Below the pieces are notes generated by a model. The model searched no databases. It saw only the letters and a list, made by a program, of their open reading frames with translations, and had not been told where the DNA came from. The position numbers and the translations under genes are program-made. This document shows, in pieces, positions 24,104 to 32,342 of a stretch of 33,816 nt of DNA (the first letter of the stretch is position 1; every line of letters begins with the position of its first letter). The stretch spans positions 144,292 through 178,107 of the forward strand of contig JANYHD010000039.1 in NCBI GenBank assembly GCA_025359205.1. Reading direction: 5' to 3'. The stretch is from Gammaproteobacteria bacterium. Its GTDB lineage: Bacteria > Pseudomonadota > Gammaproteobacteria > Steroidobacterales > Steroidobacteraceae.

Positions 24104-24982
24104 CTAAGGCGCCATCCCCGGCAGATCCAGCGCCCGGCGCAGCTGCGCTCGCGCCGTGCGCAGATCAGCCTGGAACAAGGTGTTCTGCAACATCATGCCG
24201 GTCGCGGCCGTGCCGACGCGGCGGCCGGCATCGACGTCGGTCGGGAAATGCGCGCCCACGATCAGCCGCGATTCACCGTAGAGACGGGCGCGCGCGAACA
24301 GCGCGGCGCGCTGCTCGGGCACCATCTGCGCAAGCACGATGGCGCAGGCGGTGCCGAAAGCCGTGTGGCCGCTGGGGTACGAGGTGTGGGCGCGCTCGAA
24401 GCCACCGTTGATGGCCAGCGGGCTGTCGGGCGCCACATCGCCCAGGCGCTCAACGCCGGGATTGTCGACGTAGGGCCGTGCGCGGCCCCAGAAGGTCTTG
24501 GGAGGGCCGGTGGCGCCGGCCACCTGCTTGGCCGCGCGGGTTGCGAACGCGACGGCCGCGGCCCCGTCACCTCTCGCGAGCGGCGCAGAGTTCGCGGTGG
24601 AGCCCTGCGTGGGCATCGCGGGCGTCGCTGGAACCAGCACTTCAGCCACGCGCTGGCAGTCGATCACCGTGTCGCCCACGGCGCGTGCAGTCGAACCAGA
24701 CCCGTGCGCCGCCCGCTGCGCATCCAGCACCGCCTGCAAGTCGGCGCGGGCGGCCTCGCTGCCGGCCACTGGCGGCGGCTCGATCAGGGCGATCGAGTCC
24801 AGCTGGCCAATGGAGAAATAGAGCTGCGCGGCGGTGGCCTGCGCGACAGGCGCCGGGGCTTGGGCAGCCGGAGCGGCAACAGCCGGCGCAACGGCGGCGG
24901 CGGGTTTCGGGGCCTGGCTCGCGCAACCCGCGGCCAGCACCAGCCAGAAGGGCAGCAGCCGCTTGCTCCACGATGTCGTCAT
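24104..24982 (-). CDS. Class A acid phosphatase / PAP2-family lipoprotein
   Basis: 292 residues from the ATG at 24982; upstream in-frame codons run antisense through the MarC gene and are rejected. The protein begins with a lipoprotein signal (LVLAAGC, C20) and an Ala/Pro spacer. The full PAP2 phosphatase signature is present: K162-x6-R169-P170 (KTFWGRARP), PSGH at 203-206 (SYPSGHTAFG) and S238-R239-x5-H245-x3-D249. The GSYPSGH-like form and length match bacterial class A nonspecific acid phosphatases (PhoN type). It should dephosphorylate organic phosphoesters outside the cytoplasm. It diverges from the MarC gene and is followed closely by the TIR-TPR gene. Confidence 0.94.
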   Translation of the reverse strand: MTTSWSKRLLPFWLVLAAGCASQAPKPAAAVAPAVAAPAAQAPAPVAQATAAQLYFSIGQLDSIALIEPPPVAGSEAARADLQAVLDAQRAAHGSGSTARAVGDTVIDCQRVAEVLVPATPAMPTQGSTANSAPLARGDGAAAVAFATRAAKQVAGATGPPKTFWGRARPYVDNPGVERLGDVAPDSPLAINGGFERAHTSYPSGHTAFGTACAIVLAQMVPEQRAALFARARLYGESRLIVGAHFPTDVDAGRRVGTAATGMMLQNTLFQADLRTARAQLRRALDLPGMAP

Positions 24983-25001
24983 ACCCGTCTCCGCAAGAAC
25001 A

Positions 25002-25030
25002 TTGGCCACGCCGGGCTGCCATGATATACG
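25002..25030 (+). promoter_or_regulatory. Candidate promoter of the MarC-family gene
   Basis: TTGGCC (25002-25007) and TATACG (25025-25030) are spaced 17 bases apart, each matching the sigma-70 consensus at four of six positions. They lie in the 76-base gap before the ATG at 25059. AGGA at 25045-25048 may serve as the ribosome binding site. Confidence 0.35.
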
Positions 25031-25058
25031 GCCACGTCGACCCCAGGATGACCCCGCC

Positions 25059-25646
25059 ATGACCGTGCTCTCCGCCGCGATACTGCTGTTCCTGGTGATG
25101 GACCCGCTGGGCAACATCCTGCTGTTCGTCACGGCGCTGAAGACCGTGCCCGTCCACCGGCGCCGCCGCGTCGTCGCGCGCGAGTTGCTGATCGCGTACG
25201 GCGTGCTGGTGGTGTTCCTGTTCACCGGCGAGCACCTGCTGCACTGGCTCAACATCAGCGGGCCGGCGCTCACCATCGCGGGCGGCCTGGTGCTGTTCCT
25301 GATCGCGCTGCGCATGGTGTTCCCTTCGGCCGATAGTCCGCTGGCGGAGAGCATCAAGGGCGAGCCCTTCCTGGTGCCGCTGGCGATCCCCTATGTCGCG
25401 GGCCCGTCGACGCTCGCGACGCTGTTGCTGCTGATGAGCCGCGAGCCGCAGCGCTGGCCGGAATGGCTGCTGGCACTCACGTGCGCGTGGCTGGTGAGCG
25501 CGGCGATCCTGGTGCTGGGCGGACGCATCGGGGAGTTCCTGGGCAAGCGGGGACTCCTGGCGCTGGAGCGGCTGATGGGCCTGCTGCTGGTCGCGCTCGC
25601 GGTGCAGATGTCGATCGAGGGACTGCGGATCGCGCTGCGAACCTAG
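25059..25646 (+). CDS. MarC family integral membrane protein
   Basis: 195 residues from the ATG at 25059, the first Met giving a normal MarC start; the longer upstream frame is the shadow of the phosphatase gene. About six hydrophobic helices span the protein. Family signatures include FLVMDPLGNILLFVTAL near the start, GPALTIAGGLVLFLIALRM in the middle, FLVPLAIPYVAGPSTLATLL and the closing RLMGLLLVALAVQMSIEGL. MarC/YhgN proteins sit in the inner membrane; despite the name a role in antibiotic resistance is not supported, and the transported substrate is unknown. It is followed after 60 bases by the LysR regulator gene. Confidence 0.95.
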   Translation: MTVLSAAILLFLVMDPLGNILLFVTALKTVPVHRRRRVVARELLIAYGVLVVFLFTGEHLLHWLNISGPALTIAGGLVLFLIALRMVFPSADSPLAESIKGEPFLVPLAIPYVAGPSTLATLLLLMSREPQRWPEWLLALTCAWLVSAAILVLGGRIGEFLGKRGLLALERLMGLLLVALAVQMSIEGLRIALRT

Positions 25647-25662
25647 TGGCATTTACGCACCA

Positions 25663-25708
25663 ATCACTGCTTGATATGGCCTCATTGATTCGTATATGTT
25701 ACAGACAT
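25663..25708 (+). promoter_or_regulatory. LysR-gene promoter with two interrupted palindromes
   Basis: TTGATA (25671-25676) and TATATG (25693-25698), 16 bases apart, form a good sigma-70 promoter that would start transcription almost at the ATG (25707). Two 13-base interrupted palindromes overlap it: ATCA-CTGCT-TGAT at 25663-25675 and ATGT-TACAG-ACAT at 25696-25708. Their centres are 33 bases apart, about three DNA turns, as expected for LysR-type sites. Confidence 0.45.
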
Positions 25709-26600
25709 GTGGCTCGCCTCTGAGTTGGCAGCATTTGCCCAGGTCGTCGAACTGGGCTCGTTCACAGCCTCCGCGCGCGCGCTGGGCGTGCCGAAGGTCG
25801 CCATCAGCCGCGCGGTGCAGAGCCTCGAAAAGCGCGTCGGCGCAAAGCTCCTGGCGCGCACCACGCGGCGCGTTTCACTCACGGATGCGGGCCGCGCCCT
25901 GCTGCCACATGCGCAGCGGATCGCGGCCGAGGCAGCCGCCGCGCGGCGCGAGATGACCCCGCTCACCGAGGGCCGGCGCACGCTGCGCGTGCTCGCCGAC
26001 CCGGCCTACGGCCGGCTGCTGCTGGCGCCGCTCCTGCCGCGCTTCATGGAGCGCTACCCCGACATCCCGCTCGAAGTGGAGATGGCGCAGGCGCTGCCCG
26101 AGGAGCCAGGCGAGCAGTGGGACCTGCTGTTCCAGAATGGCCCGCCGCAACGCGAAGGATTGGTCGGCACGGCGCTGGGCCGCCCGCTGGTGCTCCTGTG
26201 CGCGACGCCCGCCTACCTGCGCGCGCACCCAAAGCTGACCCAGCCCGCCGACCTTGCCGCCCACGCGGTGCTGGTGCCCGGCCAACTGGTCACCGAACTG
26301 CGATTGCACAAGGGCAAGACCCAAGCCCAGGTCACGCTGACCCCGCGCCTGATCGTCACCGACCCGGCCGTCGTACACGCTGCCACGGCCGCCGGCGCCG
26401 GCATCGGCGTGCTGCCCGAGTTCCTCTGCCGCCAGGGCCTGGCGATGAACAAGCTCGAGCGCGTGCTGCCGGAATGGCAAGTCGCCGATCTGCTGGAATT
26501 GCACGCGGTCTCGGACCTGCGCCGCGCCAGCGCGCCGCATGTGCGGGCGCTGATCGAGTTCTTTGTCGCCAACATGGTGCCGGTGCTGGGGCGAGCCTGA
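25707..26600 (+). CDS. LysR-type transcriptional regulator
   Basis: 297 residues, the normal length. Residues 1-60 are the winged helix-turn-helix (ELAAFAQVVELGSFTASARALGV... in part; then SRAVQSLEKRVGAKLLARTT and VSLTDAGRALLPHA). The rest is the periplasmic-binding-like effector domain, ending ALIEFFVANMVPVLG. It resembles the CrgA/DmlR-like group of LysR regulators by the short ASELAAFAQV start, but its ligand is not predictable. No Shine-Dalgarno sequence is seen and the -10 box lies nine bases before the ATG. Its TGA overlaps the putA ATG by one base (TGATG), so the regulator and putA are in one transcript and it is a plausible controller of proline use. Confidence 0.95.
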   Translation: MWLASELAAFAQVVELGSFTASARALGVPKVAISRAVQSLEKRVGAKLLARTTRRVSLTDAGRALLPHAQRIAAEAAAARREMTPLTEGRRTLRVLADPAYGRLLLAPLLPRFMERYPDIPLEVEMAQALPEEPGEQWDLLFQNGPPQREGLVGTALGRPLVLLCATPAYLRAHPKLTQPADLAAHAVLVPGQLVTELRLHKGKTQAQVTLTPRLIVTDPAVVHAATAAGAGIGVLPEFLCRQGLAMNKLERVLPEWQVADLLELHAVSDLRRASAPHVRALIEFFVANMVPVLGRA

Positions 26601-29600
26601 TGGCGGCGGGCGCGGACACTGCCGGGAGCGAGGACCCAGCAGTCCCGTTTGCCGAGTTTGTCAGCGGCGTGCAGACGCAGAGCCCGTTGCGTGCACGCAT
26701 CACCGCGGCTTACCGCCTGAGCGAACCCGATTGCCTGGCCTCGCTCCTGCCCGCGGCCACGTTGTCGCCGGACGAGGCGCAGGTCGCGAAGTCGCGGGCG
26801 CGCGAACTGGTGGTGGCGCTGCGCCGTAAAAGACAGGACGGCGGCGGCGGCGTCGCCGGGCTCATCCACGAGTATTCGCTCTCGAGCCAGGAGGGCGTGG
26901 CGCTGATGTGCCTGGCCGAGGCGCTGCTGCGCATCCCGGACTCGGCCACGCGCGACGCGCTGATCCGCGACAAGATCTCCACGGCCGACTGGCAGGCGCA
27001 CATCGGCAACAGTCCCTCGCTGTTCGTGAATGCCGCCACCTGGGGGCTGCTGATCACCGGCAAGCTCACCACGACCTCGTCCGAAGGCGGACTCTCGGCG
27101 GCGATCACGCGGCTCATCGGCAAGGGCGGCGAGCCGCTGATCCGCAAGGGCGTGGATCTGGGCCTGCGGATGATGGGCGAACAGTTCGTCACCGGGCAGA
27201 CCATCGACGAAGCGCTCGATCACAGCCGAGCGATGGAGGCGAAGGGCTTCCGCTACAGCTACGATTGCCTGGGCGAGGCCGCCACGACGGCCGCAGACGC
27301 CGAGCGCTACTTCCGCGACTACGAGCGGGCGATTCACGCCATCGGCACCGCCTCGGCCGGCCGCGGCATTTACGAGGGCCCTGGCATATCGGTCAAGCTC
27401 TCAGCCCTCCACCCGCGCTATTCGCGCGCGCAGTACGGGCGCGTTACAGCTGAGCTGCTGCCGCGGCTCACCAGCCTCGTGCTGCTGGCGCGTCGCTACG
27501 ACATCGCGCTCAACATCGACGCCGAGGAGACCGACCGCCTCGAGATCTCGCTCGACCTGCTCGAGGCACTCTGCCTGGATCCACAGTTGGCCGGGTGGAA
27601 CGGCATTGGATTCGTGCTGCAGGCCTATCAGAAAAGATGTCTCCGTGTGATTGATTGGGTGATAGAACTCGCGCGCCGCTCTAAGCACCGGCTGATGATC
27701 CGCCTGGTGAAGGGCGCGTACTGGGACAGCGAAATCAAGCGCGCCCAGGTCGACGGACTCGAGGATTTCCCGGTGTTCACGCGCAAGGTACACACCGACG
27801 TGTCGTATCTGGCCTGCGCGCGTGCGTTGCTGGCCGCGCCGGATGCGGTGTTTCCGCAGTTCGCCACGCACAACGCGCACACGCTCAGCACCGTAATGCA
27901 GATGGCGGGCGGCAATTTCTACGCCGGCCAGTACGAGTTCCAGTGCCTGCACGGCATGGGCGAGCCGCTCTACGAAGAAGTGGTCGGCGAGGACAAATTG
28001 CGTCGGCCCTGCCGCATCTACGCGCCGGTCGGAACGCACGAAACACTGCTCGCCTACCTCGTGCGCCGCCTGCTCGAGAATGGCGCCAACACCTCGTTCG
28101 TCAATCGCATCGCCGACCCGGAGGTGCCGATCGACGAGCTGGTCGCTGATCCGGTCGATCTTGCGCGCGCGATTGAGCCGGTGGGTTCCCCGCATCCGAA
28201 GATCGCGCTGCCGAGCGCAATCTTTGGCGCGGAACGACGCAATTCCGCAGGCTTCGATCTCAGCGACGAACAGCAGCTCGCCGCGCTCGCCACCGGCATC
28301 CGCGCGAGCCTCGGCGACGCGCTCGCTGCAGCGCCGCTGGTCGCCGGGCGTGGGCCATCGGCCGTGGGCGCAGGCGCGTCTGGCGCGGGCAACGCAAGCA
28401 GGCGCCCGGTGCTCAACCCAGCCGACCGGCGCGACCTCGTGGGCCAGGTCGTGTACGCCACGGCCGCGGACATCGACGCCGCTTGCGCGGCCGCGCAGGC
28501 CGCCGCGCCCGGCTGGGCCGCGACGCCACCAGCCGCGCGCGCCGCCATGCTGTGGCGCGCGGCGGAGCTCATGGAAGCGCGACGCCCGGCACTGCTCGCG
28601 CTGATCATCCGTGAGTCGGGCAAGTCGTTTCCCAACGCCATTGCGGAAATCCGCGAGGCCGTGGATTTCCTGCGTTACTACGGCGCGCAGCTACGCATCG
28701 CAGAATTGAACGGCGGCGCCGGCGCGCAACCACAGGCTGGCGCTGTTGGCACGCCGCTGGGTCCGATCGCCTGCATCTCGCCGTGGAATTTTCCGTTGGC
28801 GATATTCAGTGGCCAGGTGGCCGCGGCACTCGCCGCCGGCAACCCGGTGCTGGCGAAGCCCGCGGAGGAGACGCCGCTGATCGCCGCGGTCGCGGTGCGG
28901 CTGCTGCGCGAGGCAGGCGTCCCGGATGCCGTCGTGCAGCTGCTCCCGGGCGCTGGCGAGGTCGGCGCGGCACTGGTCGCAGATGTTCGTGTCTGCGGCG
29001 TGATGTTCACCGGCTCCACGGCGGTCGCACGCCTGATCCAGGGCCAGCTCGCCGAGCGCCTCACGAGCGCGGGCGCGCCAGTCCCGCTCATCGCCGAAAC
29101 CGGTGGACAGAACGCGCTCATCGTGGATTCCTCAGCGCTGCCCGAGCAGGTGGTGGGCGACGTACTCGCCTCGGCCTTCGACAGCGCCGGCCAGCGCTGT
29201 TCGGCACTGCGGGTGCTGTGTCTGCAGGAAGACATTGCCGACCGCGTGCTGGTGATGTTGAAGGGCGCGCTGCGCGAGCTCAGCCTCGGCAACCCGGATC
29301 GCCTCGCCACCGATGTCGGCCCGGTCATCACCGAAGAAGCGCGCGCGACCATCAACGCGCACATCGAGGCGATGCGCAAACGCGGCCGCACGGTCGAGCA
29401 GTTGCCGCTGCCGGCAGCCGCGGCTGCCGGCACCTTCGTGCCGCCAACGCTGATCGAAATCGACGGCATCGCCGACCTCGAACGCGAAGTATTCGGCCCC
29501 GTGCTGCACGTGCTGCGCTACCAGCGCGCCGGGCTCGGACAACTGGTCGATGCGATCAACGCCACCGGCTACGCGCTGACCTTCGGACTGCACACCCGCA

Positions 29601-30385
29601 TCGACGAGACCATCGCGGCGGTGACCGATCGCATCGCCGCAGGCAACATCTACGTCAACCGCAACATCATCGGCGCGGTGGTCGGCGTGCAGCCCTTCGG
29701 GGGCAACGGCCTGTCGGGCACCGGGCCGAAGGCGGGCGGCCCGCTGTACCTGCGGCGGCTGCGTCATCCGGATACGCGGCCGCAGCCGAGCGTGTCGCAC
29801 GATGGTGGTTCGCTGACGAACACCACACTGGCGCTCGGGTATCGGGATTTCCTGGTGCAGCGCAAGCTCACTGCGGTGGCGGCGCGCGTGGGCCAGTACC
29901 TGCAGCGCTCCCGCGCCGGAGAATTGCAGGAACTGCCGGGGCCGGTGGGTGAGCGCAATCTCTACGTGCTCAAGCCGCGCGGCCGCGTGCTGGCCTTGGC
30001 GGCCGACCAGAATGCCTTGCTGATGCAGGTGGGCGCGATCCTGGCCACCGGCAATGTTGCGCTCGTCGAAACGGGCAATCCCGCGGCGAAGGTACTCGCG
30101 CGACTGCCTGCACCCGTGGCCGCGCGCATCGAAACCGTAGCGCGATGGCAGGCCGCCGTCCACGTGGCAGGAATTCTGTACGCCGGCGGGCATGACGAGT
30201 TGCGGGCCCTGAACCAGGCCGCCGCCCGGCGCGACGGACCGATCATCCTCGTGCAGGGCGCAACGCTCGCGGGCCTCGCGGACGGCAGCGAGGACTACGC
30301 GCTTGAGTGGTTACTCGAGGAAGTCTGCGTCAGCACCAACACGGCGGCTGCGGGCGGCAACGCCAACCTGATGACGATCGGATAA
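26600..30385 (+). CDS. putA: Bifunctional proline dehydrogenase / L-glutamate gamma-semialdehyde dehydrogenase
   Basis: 1261 residues from the ATG at 26600; the longer upstream frame runs through the LysR gene and is rejected. The proline dehydrogenase barrel covers about 150-495 (ISVKLSALHPRYS, LNIDAEETDRLEIS, MIRLVKGAYWDSEIKRAQ, FATHNAHT, YAPVGTHETLLAYL). The aldehyde dehydrogenase covers about 600-1045 (ISPWNFPLAIF, E833 in LIAETGGQNA, catalytic C867 in SAGQRCSALRV, PFGGNGLSGTGPKAGG). The C-terminal 200 residues are the extra ALDH-like domain of long PutA proteins. The N-terminal ribbon-helix-helix DNA-binding domain of E. coli PutA is absent, so this is not a self-repressor. It converts proline to glutamate at the inner membrane, passing the intermediate between sites. 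It converges on the acyl-CoA dehydrogenase gene. Confidence 0.98.
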   Translation: MAAGADTAGSEDPAVPFAEFVSGVQTQSPLRARITAAYRLSEPDCLASLLPAATLSPDEAQVAKSRARELVVALRRKRQDGGGGVAGLIHEYSLSSQEGVALMCLAEALLRIPDSATRDALIRDKISTADWQAHIGNSPSLFVNAATWGLLITGKLTTTSSEGGLSAAITRLIGKGGEPLIRKGVDLGLRMMGEQFVTGQTIDEALDHSRAMEAKGFRYSYDCLGEAATTAADAERYFRDYERAIHAIGTASAGRGIYEGPGISVKLSALHPRYSRAQYGRVTAELLPRLTSLVLLARRYDIALNIDAEETDRLEISLDLLEALCLDPQLAGWNGIGFVLQAYQKRCLRVIDWVIELARRSKHRLMIRLVKGAYWDSEIKRAQVDGLEDFPVFTRKVHTDVSYLACARALLAAPDAVFPQFATHNAHTLSTVMQMAGGNFYAGQYEFQCLHGMGEPLYEEVVGEDKLRRPCRIYAPVGTHETLLAYLVRRLLENGANTSFVNRIADPEVPIDELVADPVDLARAIEPVGSPHPKIALPSAIFGAERRNSAGFDLSDEQQLAALATGIRASLGDALAAAPLVAGRGPSAVGAGASGAGNASRRPVLNPADRRDLVGQVVYATAADIDAACAAAQAAAPGWAATPPAARAAMLWRAAELMEARRPALLALIIRESGKSFPNAIAEIREAVDFLRYYGAQLRIAELNGGAGAQPQAGAVGTPLGPIACISPWNFPLAIFSGQVAAALAAGNPVLAKPAEETPLIAAVAVRLLREAGVPDAVVQLLPGAGEVGAALVADVRVCGVMFTGSTAVARLIQGQLAERLTSAGAPVPLIAETGGQNALIVDSSALPEQVVGDVLASAFDSAGQRCSALRVLCLQEDIADRVLVMLKGALRELSLGNPDRLATDVGPVITEEARATINAHIEAMRKRGRTVEQLPLPAAAAAGTFVPPTLIEIDGIADLEREVFGPVLHVLRYQRAGLGQLVDAINATGYALTFGLHTRIDETIAAVTDRIAAGNIYVNRNIIGAVVGVQPFGGNGLSGTGPKAGGPLYLRRLRHPDTRPQPSVSHDGGSLTNTTLALGYRDFLVQRKLTAVAARVGQYLQRSRAGELQELPGPVGERNLYVLKPRGRVLALAADQNALLMQVGAILATGNVALVETGNPAAKVLARLPAPVAARIETVARWQAAVHVAGILYAGGHDELRALNQAAARRDGPIILVQGATLAGLADGSEDYALEWLLEEVCVSTNTAAAGGNANLMTIG

Positions 30386-30394
30386 ACGCGGCCT

Positions 30395-32221
30395 TCAGAT
30401 CAGGTCTGTATCCGCTTCAGCGATGCTGGCGCCACCGGTGCGCACTGCGCGCGAGAGCGCCAGCGCCTGCGGCAGCACCTGCGCCGCGTAGCAGCGCGCG
30501 CTCTGCAGCTTGGCGCGCATGAAGTCCTGGTCACCGCCCGCGGCGGCGCCGAGCCGGGCCGCCGCGATATGTGCCGCGCGCGCCATCAGCCATCCGCCCA
30601 GCACGTAGCCGCACAGCCGCAGGTACGGCACGCTCACGGCATAGGCCGTCGCCGGCGCGCTGGCCAACTGCGGCAGCAGCGCGTTGGTCGCGGCGCGCAG
30701 CCCGCTGACGCCTTCGCGCACGGCTGCGACGATGACGGGCAGCTCCGCGTGGCCCGTGTCGTTGCGGTAATCGCGCAGCTCCGCCTCCACTTCATCGAGC
30801 AGCGTGCGCATGGTCTCGCCGCCATCACGAGCGAGCTTGCGGCCCAGCAGATCGTTGGCCTGGATCGCCGTGGTGCCCTCGTAGATCGTGGTGATGCGCG
30901 CGTCGCGCAGGGTCTGCGCGATGCCGGTGTCCTCGATGTAGCCCATACCGCCGTGCACCTGCAGTCCCTGCGAGACCAGCTCGAAGGCGGTTTCCGTGCA
31001 CCAACCCTTGACGATCGGAATCAGCAGTTCACCGCGCAGCAGCGCGGCGCGTTGCGGCCCGGAGCCGGGCAGTGCGCGCGCGAGATCAAACTGCAGCGCC
31101 GCATACAGCGCGAGCGCACGCATGGCTTCGACCGAGGCGCGCATCGTGAGCAGCATGCGCCGCACGTCGGCGTGCTGGATGATCGTCGGCTGCGCTCCTG
31201 ATGCCGCGCCGCCACTCGACGCTCCACCCGCTGCTGCGGCAGGGACGGGCCGGCCCTGCACGCGGTTGCGCGCCCAGGCGCTGGCACGCTGCAGCGCCTG
31301 CTCGGCCAGGCCCACGCCCTGGAAGCCCATTGCCAGGCGCGCGGCATTCATCATGATGAACATGTACTCGAGGCCGCGGTTCGCCTCGCCCACGAGATAG
31401 CCAACCGCGCCGCCGGCATCGCCATAGGCGAGCACGCAGGTGGGGCTGGCGCGGATGCCGAGCTTGTGTTCGATCGATACGCAGCGCACGTCATTGCGCG
31501 CGCCCGGCGCGCCGTCCGCATCCGGCAGGTACTTGGGTACCAGGAACAGCGACAGTCCCTTGACGCCGGCGGGCGCGCCTTCGATGCGCGCCAGCGCGAG
31601 GTGCACGATATTTTCAGTCATATCGTGATCGCCGTAACTGATGAAGATCTTCTGGCCGGCGAGCAGGTAGTGATCGCCCGCGGGCGCGGCACGCATGCGG
31701 ATGGCCGCGAGATCAGAGCCGGCCTGCGGCTCAGTCAGGTTCATGGTCCCGGCCCATTCACCACTCAGCATCTTCGGCAGGTAGGCCTGCTGCAACTCAG
31801 GCGAGCCGACCATGAGCAAGGCTTCAATGGCGCCGCGCGAGAGCAGCGGGCACAGCATCAGCGCGACATTGCTGCCGCACCAGATTTCCTCCACCGCGCT
31901 TACCAGCACCTGCGGAAGGCCCTGGCCGCCGTGCGCGGCGTCGATCCCGAGCTGCGGCCAGCCGCCTTGAACATATTTCGCGTAGGCCTCGCGGAAGCCG
32001 GTGGGCACCTGCACGCCTTCGGCGCTCCAGATGGCGCCCTCGCGATCGCCGCTCTGGTTGAGCGGTGCGAGCACCTCGGCGCCAAAGCGGCCCGCTTCGG
32101 TCAGCACGGCCTCGGCGGTATCCAGGGAGAAATCAGCGTATTGGGGCAGGCGCGCGAGCTGCCCGGCATCCAGCAGGGACTCGAGCACGAAGCGCAGTTC
32201 GGTGACGGGGGCGCGATACAC
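30395..32221 (-). CDS. Acyl-CoA dehydrogenase, long DmdC/AcdA-like type
   Basis: 608 residues from a GTG at 32221. A strong GGAGGT six bases upstream (32228-32233) decides this start over more distal in-frame codons. FAD-binding landmarks are present (MNLTEPQAGSDLAAI, KIFISYGDHD), as is the catalytic Glu at about E448 in TTIYEGTTAIQANDLLGRKL. The length of about 600 residues and the C-terminal extension (from about 455) fit the group that includes 3-methylmercaptopropionyl-CoA dehydrogenase, but sequence alone does not give the substrate. An Ala/Gly/Ser-rich insertion of about 20 residues follows VQGRPVP (near 31190-31255). It oxidises acyl-CoA to enoyl-CoA, passing electrons to ETF. A CATAAT at 32253-32258 on this strand may be its -10 box. 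Confidence 0.95.
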   Translation of the reverse strand: MYRAPVTELRFVLESLLDAGQLARLPQYADFSLDTAEAVLTEAGRFGAEVLAPLNQSGDREGAIWSAEGVQVPTGFREAYAKYVQGGWPQLGIDAAHGGQGLPQVLVSAVEEIWCGSNVALMLCPLLSRGAIEALLMVGSPELQQAYLPKMLSGEWAGTMNLTEPQAGSDLAAIRMRAAPAGDHYLLAGQKIFISYGDHDMTENIVHLALARIEGAPAGVKGLSLFLVPKYLPDADGAPGARNDVRCVSIEHKLGIRASPTCVLAYGDAGGAVGYLVGEANRGLEYMFIMMNAARLAMGFQGVGLAEQALQRASAWARNRVQGRPVPAAAAGGASSGGAASGAQPTIIQHADVRRMLLTMRASVEAMRALALYAALQFDLARALPGSGPQRAALLRGELLIPIVKGWCTETAFELVSQGLQVHGGMGYIEDTGIAQTLRDARITTIYEGTTAIQANDLLGRKLARDGGETMRTLLDEVEAELRDYRNDTGHAELPVIVAAVREGVSGLRAATNALLPQLASAPATAYAVSVPYLRLCGYVLGGWLMARAAHIAAARLGAAAGGDQDFMRAKLQSARCYAAQVLPQALALSRAVRTGGASIAEADTDLI

Positions 32222-32227
32222 GGGTAC

Positions 32228-32233
32228 ACCTCC
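32228..32233 (-). promoter_or_regulatory. Ribosome binding site deciding the GTG start of the acyl-CoA dehydrogenase
   Basis: On the - strand GGAGGT lies six bases before the GTG at 32221. This is one of the best Shine-Dalgarno matches in the window and outweighs the lack of an ATG. Confidence 0.75.
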
Positions 32234-32342
32234 GGAGTCGCTCGAACTCCAAATTATGACAAGTCTAGCGAATTCGTGCCGCCACGGTGGAACGGGAGTG
32301 CCGTCACGGCGACAGTTTGCCGCCTCCGCCATGATAGGCACC

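Noticed and set aside
22000-25646. Calling the phosphatase/TIR/MarC stretch a defence island
   Set aside because: Only the TIR domain hints at defence; there is no second defence gene, integrase, tRNA attachment site or composition shift.
26117-26599. An upstream in-frame extension of putA by 161 codons
   Set aside because: It runs in another frame through the LysR gene, whose product has clear family motifs; the TGATG junction gives a normal putA start.
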